Source: an uncultured Lachnospiraceae bacterium (GTDB taxonomy: Bacteria; Bacillota; Clostridia; Lachnospirales; Lachnospiraceae). From it: a stretch of 11,688 nt of DNA. The notes under the pieces are model-generated. The model had not been told where the DNA came from. It ran no database searches and saw only the letters and a list, made by a program, of their open reading frames with translations. The position numbers and the translations under genes were made by a program. How positions within the stretch are numbered: position 1 is the first letter of the stretch; every line of letters begins with the position of its first letter. Positions 1-6,280 of this stretch are shown here, one piece after another. Location of the stretch: positions 33,835 through 45,522 of the forward strand of contig CAJTRL010000026.1 of the NCBI GenBank assembly GCA_910578715.1, given 5' to 3'.

Positions 1-64
1 TTTCGAGTAACAAATAATCGAAAGAGTGCGCAAGCACGGGCTTTCGAGTAACAAACAATCGAAA
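1..64. repeat. Two tandem copies of a hairpin-forming 23-base repeat
   Basis: Copies lie at 1-23 and 42-64 and differ at one base. Each begins TTTCGA and ends TCGAAA, so each can fold as a 6-bp stem with an 11-base loop. The 18-base spacer contains a small hairpin, GTGC-GCAA-GCAC (26-37), with a GNRA-type loop. The right arm of copy 1 plus one base (18-24, TCGAAAG) is also perfectly complementary to the left arm of copy 2 (41-47, CTTTCGA), giving a competing longer hairpin. There is no T-run afterwards, so it is not a simple terminator. The window starts at the first base of copy 1, so more copies may lie upstream. The repeat ends 27 bases before the first start codon. Confidence 0.75.
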
Positions 65-91
65 AACAAGCAGTAACCCCGGAGGAATTTC

Positions 92-2050
92 ATGCAGAAT
101 ACTTTCAACGTGACGACTTCATCCATTTATCCGCCAGGTGTACGTTTTGTATCGGATGGTTTACAGGTATCTGCGGTCTGCGAAAATAGGACGGACTGCG
201 GTATTCTTTTGTTTGATAAAAAGCACAAAAACGGCATTAAAATTCCTTTTCCGGAAGAAGGGAGAAAAGGGAAAGTTCATTCGATGCTGTTAAAAGATTA
301 TGATGACAGGCGCTGCTCTTATCTGTTTTATCAGGGGGAGGAACTGTTCCAGGACCCTTATGCACAGGCGCTTGTCTATGAGCGGAAATACGGGGAAAAG
401 AAAGACGCTCCGGCACGCTGTAAGGTTCCGGCGCAGACTTACGATTGGGAAAACGATAAAGCGCTGACAATTCCCTTTGAGGAGAGCATTTTTTATCTGC
501 TCCATATCAGGGGATTCACGAAACACAGGTCTTCCGGCGTGCATGCCAAAGGCACCTATGCGGGGCTTGTGGAGAAAATTCCTTATCTGAAAGAACTGGG
601 GATTACGGCGGTGCTTTTAATGCCTTCTTATGAATTTGACGAAGTATTTCCCCAGAACAAAACACCGGGGCAGGAGCTTTCTTCCGCGTTTCCCGGCGTG
701 ATTTCGGAAGAAAAAGAATTGACTACAAGGGTCAATTACTGGGGATATCAGGAAGGGTTGTATTTTCTGCCCAAATATACTTATGCCGCATCCAAAGACG
801 CTGTAAGTGAGTTCAAGGATATGGTCAAAGCGCTGCATCAAAATGGAATCGAGATTATGATGCAGTTTTACTTTCCGCCGCATATCAGTCAGGTGAAAAT
901 CCTGGAGATTCTGAAACACTGGGTGCTGGATTATCATGTGGACGGTTTTCAGCTGATGGGTGTCAGCCTGCCCATGCAGATGCTTTGCGAGGAGCCTTTG
1001 TTTGCGGAAACGAAACTGCTTGGCGATTTCAACCAGTCTCTGTGGGCGGCAGGACAAACCGGAAGGGAAGAGAAGAGGCCGGGCTATCGGAATTACGGCG
1101 TTATGAACGATGCTTTTCTCTATGATATGCGGAAGCTGCTGAAAGGCGATGCCGATATGACCGGACGGCTGATTTCTTTGTGCAAGGAAAACGCCCCGGA
1201 CAGAGGAATTGTCAATTACATTGCAAAACAGGACGGCTTCCGGCTGGCAGACCTGGTCTCGTATGATAACAAACACAACGAAGCCAATGGAGAATTTAAT
1301 CAGGACGGCAATGATTGCAATTACAGCTGGAACTGCGGGATAGAAGGAAGAACGCGGAAGAAAAATATTCTGAATCTGCGCACGAAACAGATGAAGAATG
1401 CGCTGACGCTGGTCTTGCTTTCCCAGGGGACGCCGTTATTATACGGCGGAGACGAATTTGCAAACTCCCAGGAGGGTAATAATAATCCCTATTGTCAGGA
1501 CAACCCTGTGTGCTGGATTAAATGGAATCTGTCAAAACAGGGGGAAGAGCTGTTTTCTTATACGAAAGCGCTGATAGATTTCCGAAAAAAACATCCGGTA
1601 CTGCATGGTAGAACACCGCTTCGGTGCATGGATTATCTTTTCTGCGGCTACCCGGATATTTCTTTTCACGGGCGGGACGCATGGCGGCCGGAAACCGGCT
1701 CGAACAGCCGCAGCCTCGGTATTTTGTATTGCTGCCGGTACGGGGCTGCTTCAGAGAGCGATGAGGACGATTTTTTGTATATAGGTATTAATATGTACTG
1801 GGAATCGTATGCCTTCGGACTTCCCCAGGTGCCGAAGGAAAAAGAATGGGTACGCCTGTTTACGACAGATGAGCAAAACACGGAAGAAAAGGAAGAGACG
1901 GAGCCGTATAATGTTCTGGTGCCGCCGCGCACGATAGTTATCTATGGCACGAGAGATATTCAGGTGAAAAAGGATATCGGCATACCGGGATTTGTGTCGG
2001 ACGAAAACAAGCAGCGGAAACGGAATCAGAACAAGAGAATCGAATCATAA
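92..2050 (+). CDS. GlgX/isoamylase-like GH13 protein, probable pseudoenzyme
   Basis: This 652-residue protein has the layout of a glycogen debranching enzyme: an N-terminal CBM48-like beta domain (about 10-100, with DPYAQAL at 88-94), a GH13 barrel (about 130-505) and a C-terminal beta domain (about 510-620). Family landmarks are clear: RGFTKH (140-145), KGTYAGL (153-159), NYWGYQEG (215-222), KHNEANGE (394-401), SQGTPLLYGGDEF (444-456) and GNNNPYCQDN (462-471). The catalytic regions are degenerate. Region I (GIEIMMQFYFPP, 252-263) lacks the usual Asp, Asn and His. Region II (GFQLMGV, 285-291) has Gln for the invariant Arg and Met289 for the nucleophile Asp. Region III appears to have Asp312 for the acid Glu (alignment tentative). 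Region IV (QDGF, 380-383) keeps the Asp but has Gln for His. The frame is intact, so this reads as a conserved alpha-glucan-binding protein without hydrolase activity rather than a decayed gene. The start is supported by GGAGGA at 81-86, five bases before ATG. No other glycogen gene is in the window. The last 25 residues are basic and polar and look like a late addition. Confidence 0.88.
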   Translation: MQNTFNVTTSSIYPPGVRFVSDGLQVSAVCENRTDCGILLFDKKHKNGIKIPFPEEGRKGKVHSMLLKDYDDRRCSYLFYQGEELFQDPYAQALVYERKYGEKKDAPARCKVPAQTYDWENDKALTIPFEESIFYLLHIRGFTKHRSSGVHAKGTYAGLVEKIPYLKELGITAVLLMPSYEFDEVFPQNKTPGQELSSAFPGVISEEKELTTRVNYWGYQEGLYFLPKYTYAASKDAVSEFKDMVKALHQNGIEIMMQFYFPPHISQVKILEILKHWVLDYHVDGFQLMGVSLPMQMLCEEPLFAETKLLGDFNQSLWAAGQTGREEKRPGYRNYGVMNDAFLYDMRKLLKGDADMTGRLISLCKENAPDRGIVNYIAKQDGFRLADLVSYDNKHNEANGEFNQDGNDCNYSWNCGIEGRTRKKNILNLRTKQMKNALTLVLLSQGTPLLYGGDEFANSQEGNNNPYCQDNPVCWIKWNLSKQGEELFSYTKALIDFRKKHPVLHGRTPLRCMDYLFCGYPDISFHGRDAWRPETGSNSRSLGILYCCRYGAASESDEDDFLYIGINMYWESYAFGLPQVPKEKEWVRLFTTDEQNTEEKEETEPYNVLVPPRTIVIYGTRDIQVKKDIGIPGFVSDENKQRKRNQNKRIES

Positions 2051-2071
2051 TCAGAAAGTGGAATCAGAACA
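2022..2071. repeat. 12-base direct repeat spanning the first gene's stop
   Basis: GGAATCAGAACA occurs at 2022-2033 and 2060-2071, a 38-base period, with related AATCA/AATCG pieces between. The pair brackets the stop codon at 2048-2050 and ends just before the next start codon, so the last codons of the first gene and the leader of the next share sequence. Confidence 0.55.
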
Positions 2072-2081
2072 GGGGAACGGC

Positions 2082-2618
2082 ATGGGAAAAGCCTGGGCGC
2101 ATTTTAAGACAATCACATATCATAAATATCTGGTGATGCGGGGATGCTTTAAAGTAGGGCTGTACAAACAGGGGCTTTTACACGACCTGTCCAAGTATTC
2201 TCCTACAGAATTTCTGGTCGGGGCCAGATATTATCAGGGAGACAGGAGCCCGAACAATGCAGAACGGGAGGATATTGGATATTCTTCTTCCTGGCTGCAT
2301 CACAAGGGACGGAATAAACATCACTACGAATACTGGATTGATTACAGCGCGAAAGAGATTCCGGGCGGAATGGCTCCGGCGCCGATGCCGGACCGTTATA
2401 TTGTGGAAATGCTGATGGACAGAATTGCCGCATGCAAAGTATATCATGGGAAAAACTATAAGCCGGAAGACCCGCTGCTTTATTATGAGGCCGGAAAGGA
2501 AAATGCTCCGCTTCACCGGATAACGCGGAAAAAGCTGGAATTTTTGCTGCACATGCTGGCCGAGCGGGGAGAAGATTACACCTGCCGGTATATCCGTAGA
2601 AAAATTGTAAAGAAGTAA
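2082..2618 (+). CDS. DUF5662 family protein
   Basis: A 178-residue protein that I recognise as DUF5662, a family of unknown function common in Clostridia. The family assignment is from memory of the sequence pattern. It is soluble, with no signal peptide or membrane segment. His/Asp clusters stand out: LLHDLSKYSPTEF (32-44), HHKGRNKHH (73-81) and a later DRIAACKVYHG (113-123). The spacing of HD and HH groups resembles metal-binding all-helical phosphohydrolases of the HD type, but that is inference only. The chosen ATG at 2082 is preceded by AGGGGAAC (2071-2078). The frame is open back to 1992, but those 30 extra codons lie mostly inside the upstream gene and encode low-complexity Asn/Gln/Arg-rich sequence, so the longer form is unlikely. 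The gap to the preceding stop is 31 bases, consistent with co-transcription. Confidence 0.8.
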   Translation: MGKAWAHFKTITYHKYLVMRGCFKVGLYKQGLLHDLSKYSPTEFLVGARYYQGDRSPNNAEREDIGYSSSWLHHKGRNKHHYEYWIDYSAKEIPGGMAPAPMPDRYIVEMLMDRIAACKVYHGKNYKPEDPLLYYEAGKENAPLHRITRKKLEFLLHMLAERGEDYTCRYIRRKIVKK

Positions 2619-2689
2619 GTGTCCTTGTAGCAGATGGCTTTCTTTTGCATAAGATAATTTATGAGAAAAAGAGAGGAAGCTATCAATTT

Positions 2690-2995
2690 ATGAACACTTG
2701 GATTCTTTTATTGTTATTGCTTGGCTGTTGTGACGGCTGTGGAAGCCAGCGGAACGGTTCCTGTGGAAATACCGGAAACGACTGCCCGGACAGAAACTGT
2801 GGCTGTGGAAATGAGAGAGAGCGGGACTGTGACTGTGGAAACGGAAGAGACAGAGACTGCGACCGTGGAAATGACAGAGACTGCGACTGTGACCGCGGGC
2901 GTGACCGTGACTGCGACGGGAATAATTCCAGATTCGAACCCAGATTCGATGCAAGACCGTTTGGCGGCGGAGATAACTGCGGCTGCGATGCTTAA
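2690..2995 (+). CDS. Small Cys-rich repetitive protein with hydrophobic N-terminus
   Basis: This 101-residue protein begins with a short hydrophobic stretch (I5 to L11) followed by GCC (12-14), then a Gly/Asn/Asp/Arg/Cys-rich body. It has 15 cysteines at 13, 14, 17, 25, 32, 37, 39, 47, 49, 57, 65, 67, 75, 97 and 99, often as C-x-C. RDCD occurs four times (45-48, 55-58, 63-66, 73-76), each time next to Arg, Asp or Gly. A Phe/Arg segment (RFEPRFDARPFGGG, 81-94) precedes the final CGC. I do not recognise a named family. Similar short proteins opening with a poly-Leu stretch and CC are, from memory, seen in Lachnospiraceae. The ATG is supported by GAGGAAG (2673-2679), ten bases upstream. A TTG at 2645 in the same frame would add a Lys/Arg-rich start and make LLGC look like a lipoprotein signal, but it lacks a ribosome binding site. 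A weak GATAAT box lies at 2653-2658. Metal binding or disulfide-linked surface roles are possible but unproven. Confidence 0.72.
   Translation: MNTWILLLLLLGCCDGCGSQRNGSCGNTGNDCPDRNCGCGNERERDCDCGNGRDRDCDRGNDRDCDCDRGRDRDCDGNNSRFEPRFDARPFGGGDNCGCDA
2816..2917 (+). repeat. Degenerate coding repeat for RDCD units
   Basis: Bases encoding residues 43-76 of the Cys-rich protein are built from imperfect units resembling AGAGACTGCGAC/TGTGGAAA. The variation (GAC/GAT, TGC/TGT, CGG/CGT/AGA) is partly synonymous, so the peptide repeat is better kept than the DNA repeat. The repetition also keeps other frames open across the same stretch. Confidence 0.65.
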
Positions 2996-3023
2996 AGAAG
3001 CAGAGGCATATATTCTGATACGG

Positions 3024-3055
3024 AAAGGGAACGTTTATCGGACGTTCCCTTTTTT
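3024..3055 (+). terminator. Strong intrinsic terminator after the Cys-rich gene
   Basis: A perfect 11-bp stem (AAAGGGAACGT at 3024-3034 with ACGTTCCCTTT at 3042-3052) closes a 7-base loop and ends in a run of six T (3050-3055). It sits 28 bases after the stop codon and should end transcription before the trpS promoter. Confidence 0.92.
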
Positions 3056-3085
3056 GGCAGTCTGGCCTCTTTTTCCCACGAACGG

Positions 3086-3114
3086 TTGACGAATCGGAAA
3101 GCCAATGATACACT
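3086..3114 (+). promoter_or_regulatory. Sigma-A-type promoter for trpS
   Basis: TTGACG (3086-3091) and TACACT (3109-3114) are separated by 17 bases, giving a 5/6 match at -35 and 4/6 at -10. It lies just downstream of the previous terminator and about 70 bases before the trpS start codon. The leader carries no T-box consensus, so amino-acid-responsive antitermination is not apparent. Confidence 0.6.
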
Positions 3115-3187
3115 TACTTTCAGATATTTTTCTTTCTGATGTTCAACGACAGCTTTATAAAAATATACGAATCTGGAGGCGGTAACG

Positions 3188-4192
3188 ATGATTGACGGAC
3201 AAAAGGTTTTATTCAGCGGCATGCAGGCGACGGGCACTTTAACGCTTGGGAATTATCTTGGAGCATTGAAAAACTGGCTGACGCTCAGCGACGAGTATAT
3301 GTGCTTTTACTCGGTGGTGGATTTGCATTCCATCACCATCAGACAGGACCCGGCCGAGCTGCGCAGACGTGCCAGAAATCTGCTCACGTTATATATTGCG
3401 GCGGGGCTTGACCCGGAAAAGAACTGTATTTATTATCAGTCCCACGTTTCAGGACATGCCGAGCTTTCCTGGATTCTGAACTGTTTCACCTATATGGGGG
3501 AACTGAACCGCATGACGCAGTATAAAGACAAGGCGGCAAAACATGCGGACAATATCAATGCTGGACTCTTTACCTATCCGGTTCTGATGGCGGCGGATAT
3601 TCTTCTTTATCAGGCGGATGTGGTTCCTGTGGGCAGGGACCAGATGCAGCATCTGGAGATTACGCGGGATATTGCGCAGCGTTTTAACGCTATTTACGGA
3701 GATGTCTTTACGATACCGGAGCCTTATCTTGGCAAAACAGGGGCCCATATCAAATCCTTGCAGAACCCGGAAAAGAAGATGTCCAAATCCGATGAAAATC
3801 CGAACGCCAGCATCTATCTGGTGGACGATGCGGACACCATTATCCGCAAATTTAAGCGTGCAGTGACGGATTCGGAAGGCTGTGTCCGGTACAGCGAAGA
3901 ACAGCCGGGCATCCGTAATCTGATTGACATATACTGCTCCTGTACGGGAAAAACACCCCAGGAAACGGAACGGGAATTTGACGGAAAAGGCTATGGCGAA
4001 TTTAAAATGGCGGTCGGTGAGGCGGTGGTGGATGTTTTACGGCCGCTGCAGACCCGGTATGAGGAACTTGGCAAAGACAAGGCCTATATCGACGGCATTA
4101 TTAAAGCAAATGCAGAGAAAGCCGGCTATTATGCCAATAAAACGCTGCGCAAGGTGCAGAAAAAAGTAGGCTTTCCCGAAAGAGTAAGATAG
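3188..4192 (+). CDS. trpS: Tryptophan--tRNA ligase (TrpRS)
   Basis: This class I aminoacyl-tRNA synthetase charges tRNA-Trp with tryptophan using ATP, in the cytoplasm. The 334-residue length is normal for bacterial TrpRS. The N-terminal FSGMQATGTLTLGNYLGA (9-26) contains the HIGH-equivalent TLGN (19-22). The TrpRS hallmark GRDQMQHLEITRDIA occupies 149-163, and the second ATP-binding signature KMSKS is at 197-201, followed by DENPNAS. All expected active-site motifs are present. The ATG is preceded by GGAGG (3175-3179), eight bases upstream. The gene appears to be a single transcription unit with its own promoter and terminator. Unlike many Firmicutes trpS genes, its leader (about 70 bases) is too short for a T-box, so regulation by uncharged tRNA-Trp is unlikely here. 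Confidence 0.98.
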   Translation: MIDGQKVLFSGMQATGTLTLGNYLGALKNWLTLSDEYMCFYSVVDLHSITIRQDPAELRRRARNLLTLYIAAGLDPEKNCIYYQSHVSGHAELSWILNCFTYMGELNRMTQYKDKAAKHADNINAGLFTYPVLMAADILLYQADVVPVGRDQMQHLEITRDIAQRFNAIYGDVFTIPEPYLGKTGAHIKSLQNPEKKMSKSDENPNASIYLVDDADTIIRKFKRAVTDSEGCVRYSEEQPGIRNLIDIYCSCTGKTPQETEREFDGKGYGEFKMAVGEAVVDVLRPLQTRYEELGKDKAYIDGIIKANAEKAGYYANKTLRKVQKKVGFPERVR

Positions 4193-4221
4193 GCCATTGT
4201 CCCAATAAGTCTTTTACAGAA

Positions 4222-4247
4222 AAAGGGGAGCCGCAAGGCTCCCTTTT
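4222..4247. terminator. Bidirectional terminator between trpS and the phosphatase gene
   Basis: The stem GGGAGCC/GGCTCCC (4226-4232 with 4237-4243) has a GCAA tetraloop and extends through a G-T pair and A-T pairs. On the plus strand it ends in TTTT, and on the minus strand in TTTTT, so it can stop both converging transcripts. The minus-strand stop codon (4246-4248) overlaps its base. Confidence 0.85.
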
Positions 4248-4977
4248 ATAACGAAAACGTATCGGTAAAATAGCCGGAAGCGGAAACAGGCTCGTTTCCG
4301 ATGCGCAGATGACTTGTATCGCCCATGACCTGTACCCGGAAAGACGCTTTGCCCGGAACGCGTTCCTCCGCCGCAAGCACCGTCACGGAAGTGGGTGCGA
4401 TATAAAAGGAATGCAGCAGTACGACGGGCGAAATGCCGAGCAGATGACTGAGCATCACAAGAATGATGCCGAGATGACAGAAGCATACGATTGTGGCGTC
4501 CTGAGCGGCGGGGATTTCGGAATGGCCTGTCCGGTAGTAATTGTGATATCTTCGGTAACCGTAAGAGGCCAGCAGCCCGTCAAGATTCTCACATACATCG
4601 TCGTAGGCTGGGAGAAGCTCAGGATTGGAACGATAGACATCCGTTTCACGCCAGCCTTTTTTATCATACATTTCCGGTATTTCCGTCCAGTATTCCGGCA
4701 TCAGGTCCCAGGGAACGCCATGTCTTCCGGTAACCGGGTCGTCGATGCAGAAGTCAAATTCATGCAGCCACGGAAGCGTAACGGCTTCTCTTTCCATCCG
4801 TTTCAGGGAATAGTCCGCTGTTTTCTGTGCGCGTCCGTAAGGGGAACAGTAAATTTCCGTAATCCCTTTCCATTTGGCAGTCCTGTCCGCTAATAACTGC
4901 GCTTCCCGGATGCCTTTTTCCGTAAGGCCGTCCTTTTTATAATTCGGGTCTCCATGTCTGATGAAAATCATTCTCAT
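4246..4977 (-). CDS. Histidine phosphatase family protein (phosphoglycerate mutase-like)
   Basis: A 243-residue protein of the histidine phosphatase superfamily, whose members transfer phosphate through a phospho-histidine. The N-terminal FIRHGDPNY (5-13) carries the RHG motif with nucleophile His8. SPYGRAQKTA (45-54) is the second conserved block. Glu73 in WLHEFDF (70-76) is a candidate general acid. CFCHLG (165-170) supplies the second catalytic His168. The region 77-160 is long and rich in Tyr, Trp and Asp, making the protein longer than the usual 190-210 residues and probably shaping the substrate pocket. The substrate cannot be read from sequence. There is no signal peptide, so it is likely cytoplasmic. 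The ATG at 4977 is chosen because AGGAAAGG (4989-4996, minus-strand reading) lies upstream at fair spacing and the RHG motif follows at once. The 25 codons further upstream have no family resemblance. It stands alone, converging on trpS and diverging from hflK. Confidence 0.9.
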   Translation of the reverse strand: MRMIFIRHGDPNYKKDGLTEKGIREAQLLADRTAKWKGITEIYCSPYGRAQKTADYSLKRMEREAVTLPWLHEFDFCIDDPVTGRHGVPWDLMPEYWTEIPEMYDKKGWRETDVYRSNPELLPAYDDVCENLDGLLASYGYRRYHNYYRTGHSEIPAAQDATIVCFCHLGIILVMLSHLLGISPVVLLHSFYIAPTSVTVLAAEERVPGKASFRVQVMGDTSHLRIGNEPVSASGYFTDTFSL

Positions 4978-5015
4978 AATTCGATAGTCCTTTCCTGTTG
5001 ATTCTCCGCTATCGT

Positions 5016-5044
5016 AACATATTTTGTTCTGTTGTTGAAGGCAA
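5016..5044 (-). promoter_or_regulatory. Candidate promoter for the histidine phosphatase gene
   Basis: Read on the minus strand, TTGCCT (5044-5039) and TATGTT (5021-5016) lie 17 bases apart, each matching 4 of 6 consensus bases. The transcript would start near 5009 and have a leader of about 30 bases containing the AGGAAAGG ribosome binding site. Confidence 0.4.
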
Positions 5045-5059
5045 AAGTTCACAAAGTTT

Positions 5060-5076
5060 ACTAATATTTTATTAGT
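5060..5076. promoter_or_regulatory. Operator-like palindrome in the divergent intergenic region
   Basis: ACTAATA-TTT-TATTAGT is a perfect 7-bp inverted repeat with a 3-base centre. It overlaps the place where the -35 element of the hflK promoter should be (about 5073-5078), a typical repressor-site position. It could also be a weak AT-rich hairpin with no function. Confidence 0.4.
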
Positions 5077-5095
5077 GTTCTTGTTCTGTTTGTAT

Positions 5096-5101
5096 TATAA
5101 T
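5096..5101 (+). promoter_or_regulatory. -10 element of the hflK promoter
   Basis: A perfect TATAAT lies at 5096-5101, with transcription expected to begin near 5108 and a leader of about 32 bases before the ATG at 5140. No good -35 hexamer is found at 16-18 bases spacing, so an activator or tolerance of a weak -35 is implied. This position also excludes the ATG at 5104 as a start. Confidence 0.55.
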
Positions 5102-5139
5102 AAATGGAAAAGTTATTTCCAGACGAATGGAGGAGAATT

Positions 5140-6210
5140 ATGTTCAATAACAGACAGATGAACCAGGCGGGAGCCGGGAAGAAACCGTTCAACAAGGGAA
5201 AAGCCTCTGTCATTGCGAAAATCATCGTTGTGGCCGCGGTTCTTTTGCTGCTGGCGGGAAATTCCTACTATACAATTCAGGAAGAAGAGCAGGCCGTGGT
5301 CTGCACGTTCGGTTCGCCGAAAGCGGTAACGACGCCGGGACTGCATTTTAAAATTCCGTTTATCCAGACGGTGACGAAAGTCAATACGACCATTAAAGGG
5401 TTTACCATCGGTTATTCGATGGAAGCGGAAAATATGACAGCCGCGGACGACGCCATGATGATTACATCCGATTATAACTTTATCAATGTGGATTTTTATG
5501 CGGCGTACAGGGTGACTGACCCGGTCAAGGCACTCTACGCTTCGGAAGACCCGGTGGAAATTTTGAAAAATATCGCCCAGAACTGCATTCGTACCACGAT
5601 TGGTTCTTATACGGTGGACAGCGTTCTGACCACCGGAAAAAATGAGATTCAGGCCAATATCACCCAGATGATTCTGGAAAAACTGGAAGCCTATGATATC
5701 GGCATCCAGCTGATTAATATTACGATACAGGACGCGGAGCCTCCGACGGTGGAAGTGAGCAATGCGTTTAAAGAAGTGGAGACAGCGAAACAGGGAAAAG
5801 AAACAGCCCTGAACAATGCCAACAAATACCGGAATGAGCAGATTCCGAAGGCGGAAGCAAATTCCGATGCGATTTTACAGAATGCGGAAGCGGCCAAACA
5901 GGAGCGTATTAACGAAGCCAACGGTCAGGTGGCGCGTTTTAATTCCATGTACCAGGAATATATCAAATACCCGGAGGTCACAAAAAAGAGGATGTTTTAC
6001 GAGGCGATGGAGGACGTTCTGCCGGACGTTAAAGTTGTCATCGAAAGCTCGGACGGAAAGACCAATACCATTCTGCCTCTGGACAGCTTTGTATCGGACG
6101 GTAATTCTTCCGGCGGGGAGAAAACAGAGGACAGTGAATCCGGCGGAAGCATCATGAATAGCGGCAGCGCGGGCGGTTCCGGAAATTCTTCTGAAACGGC
6201 GGAAGAGTGA
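5140..6210 (+). CDS. hflK: HflK-like SPFH membrane protein (protease modulator)
   Basis: HflK pairs with HflC in a membrane SPFH (stomatin/prohibitin-like) assembly that in Escherichia coli encloses the FtsH protease and modulates its activity. This 356-residue copy has a basic cytoplasmic N-terminus (1-23), one membrane helix (about 24-41), an SPFH/band-7 domain (about 43-215, with the typical EEEQAVVCTFG and TPGLHFKIPF) and an Ala/Glu/Lys-rich coiled coil (about 208-275). A Ser/Gly/Glu-rich disordered tail (320-356) ends the protein. The ATG at 5140 is preceded by GGAGGA (5129-5134) at five bases. An earlier ATG at 5104 lies at the expected transcription start and is not used. The next gene encodes the HflC partner, which supports the naming. 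ftsH is not in the window. HflK versus another SPFH paralogue rests on gene order and general layout. Confidence 0.88.
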   Translation: MFNNRQMNQAGAGKKPFNKGKASVIAKIIVVAAVLLLLAGNSYYTIQEEEQAVVCTFGSPKAVTTPGLHFKIPFIQTVTKVNTTIKGFTIGYSMEAENMTAADDAMMITSDYNFINVDFYAAYRVTDPVKALYASEDPVEILKNIAQNCIRTTIGSYTVDSVLTTGKNEIQANITQMILEKLEAYDIGIQLINITIQDAEPPTVEVSNAFKEVETAKQGKETALNNANKYRNEQIPKAEANSDAILQNAEAAKQERINEANGQVARFNSMYQEYIKYPEVTKKRMFYEAMEDVLPDVKVVIESSDGKTNTILPLDSFVSDGNSSGGEKTEDSESGGSIMNSGSAGGSGNSSETAEE

Positions 6211-6280
6211 CCTCGCGGCAGCCGCCGGATGAAAGAACAGGAGACGGCGCCTTATATAAGTGCCGGGAAAGGAATCAAAT

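Noticed and set aside
1..64. CRISPR array
   Set aside because: Only two 23-base repeats with an 18-base spacer that is itself a hairpin; no cas genes. Repeat and spacer are too short.
617..1276. 219-codon minus-strand frame inside the GlgX-like gene
   Set aside because: Antisense to a well-supported gene; no recognisable protein features or ribosome binding site.
2721..3089. 122-codon plus-strand frame overlapping the Cys-rich gene
   Set aside because: It stays open only because of the repetitive DNA, reads straight through the strong terminator at 3024-3055, and has no ribosome binding site. The product is low-complexity Thr/Val/Glu.
2688..3113. 141-codon minus-strand frame over the Cys-rich gene
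   Set aside because: Antisense shadow of the repeat region; His/Ser/Arg low-complexity product with no family resemblance, also crossing the terminator.
4309..4893. 194-codon plus-strand frame opposite the histidine phosphatase
   Set aside because: Antisense to a gene with intact RHG and second-histidine motifs; the product is not protein-like.
5104..5139. Upstream ATG of hflK giving a 368-residue form
   Set aside because: It lies at the expected transcription start just after the TATAAT box and has no ribosome binding site; the ATG at 5140 has an excellent one.
6246..6264. Terminator between hflK and hflC
   Set aside because: The stem is only 5 bp with a G-T pair and no T-run follows.
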